A DNA stretch of 64,000 bases from Loxodes magnus (taxonomy: Eukaryota > Ciliophora > Karyorelictea > Loxodida > Loxodidae): positions 558,001 through 622,000 of the forward strand of contig CAMPDV010000084.1 in assembly GCA_946699065.1 (NCBI GenBank), in the 5' to 3' direction. Below the pieces are notes generated by a model, which saw nothing but the letters and a program-made list of their open reading frames with translations, did no database searches and had not been told where the DNA came from. Positions within the stretch are counted from its first letter, which is position 1. Each line of letters starts with the position of its first letter. Both the position numbers and the translations under genes were made by a program. Below are positions 58,144 to 64,000 of the stretch, piece after piece.

Positions 58144-61100
58144 TAATGTAATTTTATATTAAAAGCAGATTGGATCTTTAATTATTATAACTTAAAATGC
58201 TATATAAGCAACCTAACAAAAAATTGCTTATTTTTTCTATAAACAATGTGTATAAAGTGATCATATTATAGTTAAGTTATTTAATCTTGAATAATAATAA
58301 TAAATATTATATATTCTAACTTCCAATTTTATACTTTTATATATTAATTAATAATTATTTTATGTTTACATTTCTCTATACAAATAAAAAATAAAAAAGA
58401 ATAAAAAATAAATAAGAAAATATGTACTTTTAGATTATTTAACTATGATTATTTAAAGACAAATAAAAAATAAAAAGAATAATATTTAAAAAAGATATAT
58501 TAATAAAATTATTAAAATTAAATAATTTATAAGAAATTAAATATATAAGTTAAACATTCCCTGAAATAAATTATTAATTCATTATTTATTTTTTATGCAA
58601 TGCTATATAAAATATTTAAAAAATATGAGTGGCCAAAATTTAAAATATAATAATTTCATTTTTTGACATATTTCTTAAAAAAATACGTTTATAAATAAAA
58701 TTTTATCATACTCAAAATATTAGAATTCCTTTATTATTAAGATTTAATAATAATAGCTAATAAAATTAAAATAATTCTTGAAGGGTTAAAAATAATTAAG
58801 TATATTTATTTTTTGCTTACAAATAATTATAAAATTTATATATATAAAAACTAGCAAATATTTGAAAATTTAATAAAGATTTGTCCAATATAAGTATATA
58901 AAAAAATAATAATTAATTTTAAATATAAAATATTAAAAATATTAATAGATTTAAATCATATTTTTATAATTAAGTTGAAACACGTTTTTGTTTTTCATGA
59001 TATTTCTAGCAATAATATTTAGGACCTTAAAATTAATGTAAATATCTATATTTATGTTTTTTATAAAAAAATATAAATAAAAGAAATAAAAATAAAACTT
59101 TTTAAAATCTAAAAATGTGAAATTTTATCTTACAAATATAATTTAAAAATATTTATATTTATGTTTATTGCTAATAACTATAAAAGAAATAATTAAAGAA
59201 ATTAATATTAAAATTTTAATATTAAATTTATATTGCAAAATTATAAAATTTTAACTTAAAAAATACTTATTAATATTCAAAATACCTAATAAATAAATAT
59301 TAATTAATTATATTTGGTTTAAAAAAGAGTATAGATAAGTTTTAATGGAGTTAAAATCTTTTTCCAGGATGATTAAGTTTTGAAGATAAATATCACATAT
59401 TTTAATTGAATGAAAATATAAAATATATAAATTTAAAATATCGAATATGAAATGCATACAAGAAAAAAATTATAAATATTTTAAAGAAATTAAAATATTT
59501 AAGTGAAATTTTACTATTTTAAGGAGATAACAATTAAATTAAATTAATTTTAAAATATTTTTATTCTAATATAATTTATTTAAATACATTCTTAATATAA
59601 AAACAAAAAAATTGCAAATAAGTTATTTATTTAATAACATTTATAAAATAATTCCACTTTGAGACAAAATAATTTTCAAAGCTATTTATTTTTATATTTT
59701 TAGGTAAAAATAATTAGAAATAACTCAAGTGAAGAAAATATTTATCTAAAATCTTGGAGAAGGATGAAGATATAATTTATACCTAGTAAATTTAATTGAA
59801 TCTTAATGAGGTTTTAAATATATTTATAAATCTTCTTTTTGAAGAAAAAATGATTTTCTTTATAAATTTTTCTTTTGAACATTTTCTTTTATTTAATGGT
59901 CTGATATTTAATTTCAATGATAATTTGAATAAATATAATTAAGACATATCTATAAGCTTGCTTTAATAAAAATTTAAGATAAAAATTTATTATTTCTGGA
60001 ATTAAAATTAAACACCCTATTTGGAAGGTTCATAAAAATAGTAAATAAATAAAATAAAATAAATCTCCTTATTTAGCAACCAAATAGTTACCAAGGGTTG
60101 AACTTTTTATTTATCTTTGAAAAAATTATCTTTTAAATGGACTGTCCTTACAGACATTTTAAACATATATAATTAAAAAAATCAGCAATTTAAATTATAA
60201 TTTAAAATAAATAAAATAAAGTGGCTCATTTTAAATTTTTATTTATTTTAAATAAAACTATTAATTGTGAGCGAAACATTCTTTATAATTATTAATATAT
60301 TATAATAAGATTAAAATAAAAATTAATTTAAATTAAAAAGATAATTTTATAAAATGTTACAACTACTAGTTATATTTATATTTTATAAGGTTAAAAAGTA
60401 TTATGATTATCAAATTTTTGTCAAACTTATTCTGATAAATTATTTTAATTTACTCATATAAAATTCATTTTTTATGTAAATAAGTAGAAATAAAGCAAAC
60501 AAATAAATATCAAATTTTTAAAGATGTTTATTAAATTAATTTCTAAATAAATTAATTTCTTAATGAAATTACTAATTAATTTAAAGTTTTGAAATTGATG
60601 AAATATTATATTTTTAAATAAATTAATTAAAAATTTAATATTTACTATATAATTTTGTTTTAAAAGGAGTTTTTAATTTTTTTTTAAATTTTTTAAACTT
60701 TAAAAATTCAGATTCAAGAAATTTACAATAAAATTAAAAGAATAATAATAATATTTATTTATCTATCTGCTAAGAAAAACGAATAAAAGATATTTAAAAA
60801 GAATAAAGATAAATTTTTAGAGAACTTTGACATTTATTCTTATAAAAACTTTTAATGTAAAATATTATGAAAAAAATGAATAAAAATTTTATTAAAATTA
60901 TATACTTAAAAAAAATTATATTAAAAAAATACAAAACTAAATAAGCTTTTAAATAAAAAAAATCATAAAAGATTACTAGCTAAAATAAAATATTTTAAAT
61001 TATATATTTTACTAGCATTTAGATTTAAATTTATGGATTTATAAATTTATTACTTGAAAGGAAAATAATATTAAATTAATTATAGTTAATAAGTTTGTAT

Positions 61101-62927
61101 TTTTATAATTTAAATATATTTTATTTAATCAGAATTTCTATATTTTCTTTTTATTATTTCATATGCATTAATAAATCAGTTAAATAACTTTTTATTATTT
61201 TTACATGTTTATAATATTTTATTAAAATTACCCCATCAAAATTTAGATTAATATTTACTTCTTTATTATAAATTTCTTATAATTTGCTTTTTTTGTTAAT
61301 ATTTAGTTTTATTATAATTAAATACTAGCCTTTTTACATTATTTTATTAATAAAAATAAATGTTGAAAATAATAAAGTTCTATTCTCTAAATTCCAATCT
61401 ACCATAATTATAAAATAGAATATTTTAATTTATATATTTAATTTTTGCAAATTTTAATAAGTTAAAATTAAGAAATTTAAATAAATACATCATCTGATAT
61501 AGAAGAAATAGTGGATAGAGTTTTAAAAATAATAAATAAATTATTCTTTTATAAACTATGATTCTAATCATTTTAAATAGCACAACTAAAAAATTAATAT
61601 AAGTTAAAAATCTTAACATGTTTACAAAAAAAATAAGAAAAAAACTATATCTAAATTTAGTTTTAAATAAAATATTTGCAATTATGAAAAAATAGATAAT
61701 TTATATTATTAGAAAAATATTAAAATTATTTTATAATTTTCAATTTCATTATTATTTTCTAATTTTGTAACTTCAGTAATTTTAAATTTGTCAAAAAAAT
61801 CTAGCTTAAACATTTTAAATTTAAAAATAAAAAAATTTTAAATTAAAGTGCTATAAAAGTTTAATAATCTAATATTAAAAAAATTAAAATTTCATTAATT
61901 ATTTAATTATTTGGTAATTTTATTCGGTTTATCTATAAAAGTGGATATTTAATGTTAATACTAGCAATTATATAAAATTAATAGATAAATTTTATTTAAA
62001 TCCGATTCCATATATATAAAAAAATCTAAAAACTAAAGTTTCTAATTGTAATCATCTATTTAAGCTAAAATAAAAATTAAATATGTATAGTATATTATTT
62101 TTTTGCTTGTTATATTTAAAAAAATAATAAAAGAATAAAATAATAATTTAATAGTTATAATATAAATTATCAATCTTTTTAAATCTAACCTTCAACCTAA
62201 TTTTATCTAATGTCTTAATTGTCTTTTCTTGCTTAAATTTATTAAGTTTTACATTATTCAAATCTTTTTTAATAAATCTTCAAATAATTATTTAAGTTTA
62301 AGGATTTTTTAATATTTTTAATTCAAATTTATTTATTTTCAAAGCAATAGATAAAAACCTTCATTAAATCTTTCACTCTGTTTCTAATTTCTATGAACTG
62401 CATACTCTAATTTATGTTTATCCACATGAATATTAATTATATTAATTTACCTTATCTAATTTTAACTTATAAAATATACTAAGAAATATTTAAGATAAAA
62501 ATTATTTGGGCTATAATTAAATAAATTAATGCTTTTCTTTAAATCTACCAAGTACTCACCAAAACATTTTATTTCTATTTGTTGACTAAATTTGAATCAC
62601 TTTCATAGAAAATGGCAAATAAATGCCTTAAATATATTCAATTTAAATTCTGCTTTTTTTATTTAAAAATATCTAAACTTAATTTATTTTCAAAACTTCA
62701 TAAACATTTTAACCACAGAAAGATAAATTTAAATTACTAATTTTATTTATTACCAAAAATAAAAATATATAAATACTATATGATTCATAAAAGTTTTACT
62801 TACCATAAAATGATAAAATAATTCTAAGAGAAAAACGTAAAATAAAATAGTAAAAAATAGTAATAAATAAAAATAAATAAAGGTATAGAAATTAATTTAT
62901 TAATTAATTTTAAACTAAAAGAGTTTT
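58144..62927. other. AT desert, no genes seen
   Basis: About 4.8 kb of near-random A/T with very few G or C. No motif, tRNA or element end was found. It separates the receptor gene from the GC-rich RNA candidate. Confidence 0.6.
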
Positions 62928-63206
62928 TGGACTGCAACTTCTTGTAGTTTAACGACCCCAACACTCCCTTCATGGGATAACGGGGATATCCTATTGCTTT
63001 CGAAAAGCAGCTGCCAGGGAGCTCCATCGCTATGGGTAGCCAGACTTCAAGCCACTACCAGGAGTGGATAATCAAGAGGAAGGCGTTCCCTTGCAAAGGT
63101 TGACTTTGACCAGGGGCTTTCTCAGCGACAGGAAAGGAACTTTTTCCTAGCCATAAAACCAGAAAGTATGATTCAGAAGGTCAATCTCAGCTCCCACCAT
63201 CTTTTT
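62928..63206 (+). ncRNA. GC-rich structured RNA-gene candidate, class unknown
   Basis: A sharply bounded island of balanced composition in an AT desert. The plus strand holds a series of small perfect hairpins: TGCTTT-cga-AAAGCA, CCAT-cgct-ATGG, CCACT-accagg-AGTGG, GGAA-ggcg-TTCC, CAAAG-gttga-CTTTG and GGAAA...TTTCC. It ends in CTTTTT, as expected for an RNA polymerase III terminator, which favours the plus strand. I tested tRNA, 5S, U1-U6, U3, SRP, RNase P and group I intron signatures by eye and none fits well. A C-rich ccccaacac near 62955 invites comparison with a telomerase RNA template (inference only). Confidence 0.5.
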
Positions 63207-64000
63207 AATTATTAGAAATTAATTTATTAAATAAGATTGTAATATATATTAATTTATTTTATTATATTATTAAATATATATAATTCATATTACTAAGCAG
63301 GAAATGTATCTTTTTTAAAATATTATACTTTATCTAATAAAATGAATAGACTAGAGATTAATAGTATTAAAAACTTTAGATATTGATAAATCCTTTAACT
63401 AATATATAATTGTCTCTATTAGAAAAATTATGAAATTATGCTTAAATTTTGATTTATTAATATCTAAAATTATCTCCATAATAAACTTTTATATTTGATC
63501 TTTCTTAATTTAATTAATAATTTGTATTATCTAGTATAAGTAAAATTTATGTAATATTTAAATTAGATTAATTTAATAAAAATGATTTTAAACTTTTAAA
63601 TAAGAAATAGGAAATAAATAAACTTGAGATAATAAATGTAGAAAAATAGACTTTATCTTAGTATATTCTTAATATTTAAATAATAAAAGCATAAATATAA
63701 AATAAACTGTTAAATAAAGGAAAGAAAATATAATATTTATTGCTTTTATAATAAATAAGAATAAATATAATTAATAAAGTAAAGTATTGTATATTTAATT
63801 AAAATAATTAAAGCTTAGTATAAACTTTATTAATATTAATTAATATATCTTAAAAGTTAATTAGTAAATTAAATAGCTTTTATATATGTTAACTATAATT
63901 ATTCTTTCCATATTTATTAAACTTATATATCATTATTATTAATTAATATGAGAATAATTTAGAAATCTAATGACTAGTAAAAGTAGCATCTATTATATCA
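63207..64000. other. AT-rich spacer
   Basis: No feature recognised to the end of the window. Confidence 0.5.

Noticed and set aside
62824-63027. Minus-strand ORF beginning MELPGSCF over the GC-rich island
   Set aside because: It covers only part of the island. The hairpin density, sharp borders and terminal T-run fit a structured RNA better.
1-64000. CRISPR arrays, prokaryotic operons, integrons or phage genes
   Set aside because: No regularly spaced repeats, ribosome-binding sites or gene clusters of that kind. The code and tRNAs are those of a ciliate nucleus.

Overview
Organism and genetic code. The window is extremely AT-rich (roughly 80 % by eye) and almost nothing in it is open under the standard code. 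Several long stretches become coherent proteins only when TAA and TAG are read as Gln and TGA as Trp. In the 54.2-58.1 kb receptor gene I count about 22 in-frame TGA codons, at sites where Trp fits, against 3 TGG, and there is no frameshift over 1287 codons. Reading frames appear to end at a TGA. This rules out Tetrahymena or Paramecium, where TGA is the only stop, and points to a ciliate with an ambiguous code: a karyorelictean (Loxodes-type, NCBI table 27) or a Condylostoma-like heterotrich (table 28). I favour a karyorelictean but cannot prove it, and I cannot tell a micronuclear from a macronuclear sequence. Because all 64 codons are sense, an open frame alone is weak evidence. Calls rest on repeated protein motifs, paralogue comparison and coding texture.

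Layout. 0-11 kb: a broken gene with Gly-Tyr-Ile-Pro repeats (1.1-2.2 kb), two tRNA-Leu(UAG) genes, retroelement remnants and AT-rich spacer. 11-16 kb: a decayed membrane-protein gene, then a REJ/polycystin-type surface protein gene interrupted by a SINE-like insertion and by a retroelement fragment. 17-40 kb: dense short retroelements on both strands, a tRNA-Leu(AAG) gene, a tRNA-Leu pseudogene in a segmental duplication, a receptor pseudogene, and an intact paralogue of the GYIP-repeat gene (27.7-28.8 kb). 40-50 kb: more retroelements, an unidentified ORF and a tRNA-Arg-like pseudogene. 50-54 kb: AT-rich spacer. 54.2-58.1 kb: a complete receptor with periplasmic-binding-type ligand domains and 8-9 membrane segments. 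58.1-62.9 kb: a near gene-free AT desert. 62.93-63.21 kb: an isolated GC-rich, hairpin-dense RNA-gene candidate.

Main discovery. At least 17 short (about 0.4-1.0 kb) elements share one architecture: an A-rich leader running into an ATG, a coiled coil, a CCHC zinc knuckle often with a TGA-coded Trp just before the His, a further motif of the form Y-C-x2-x-G-x-I-Y-R/K-x-K, and a 3' end with a short stem-loop and often a (TTA)n tail. Four carry perfect 14-18 bp target-site duplications, so they moved by a retrotransposition-like route, yet no reverse transcriptase or endonuclease is encoded. They look like gag-only retroposons mobilised in trans. A second family (S) is SINE-like: about 0.45 kb, with internal duplicated stem-loops and an (ATTT)n-type tail, and it interrupts two gene copies. 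Comparing paralogous loci gives pre-insertion sites for both families.
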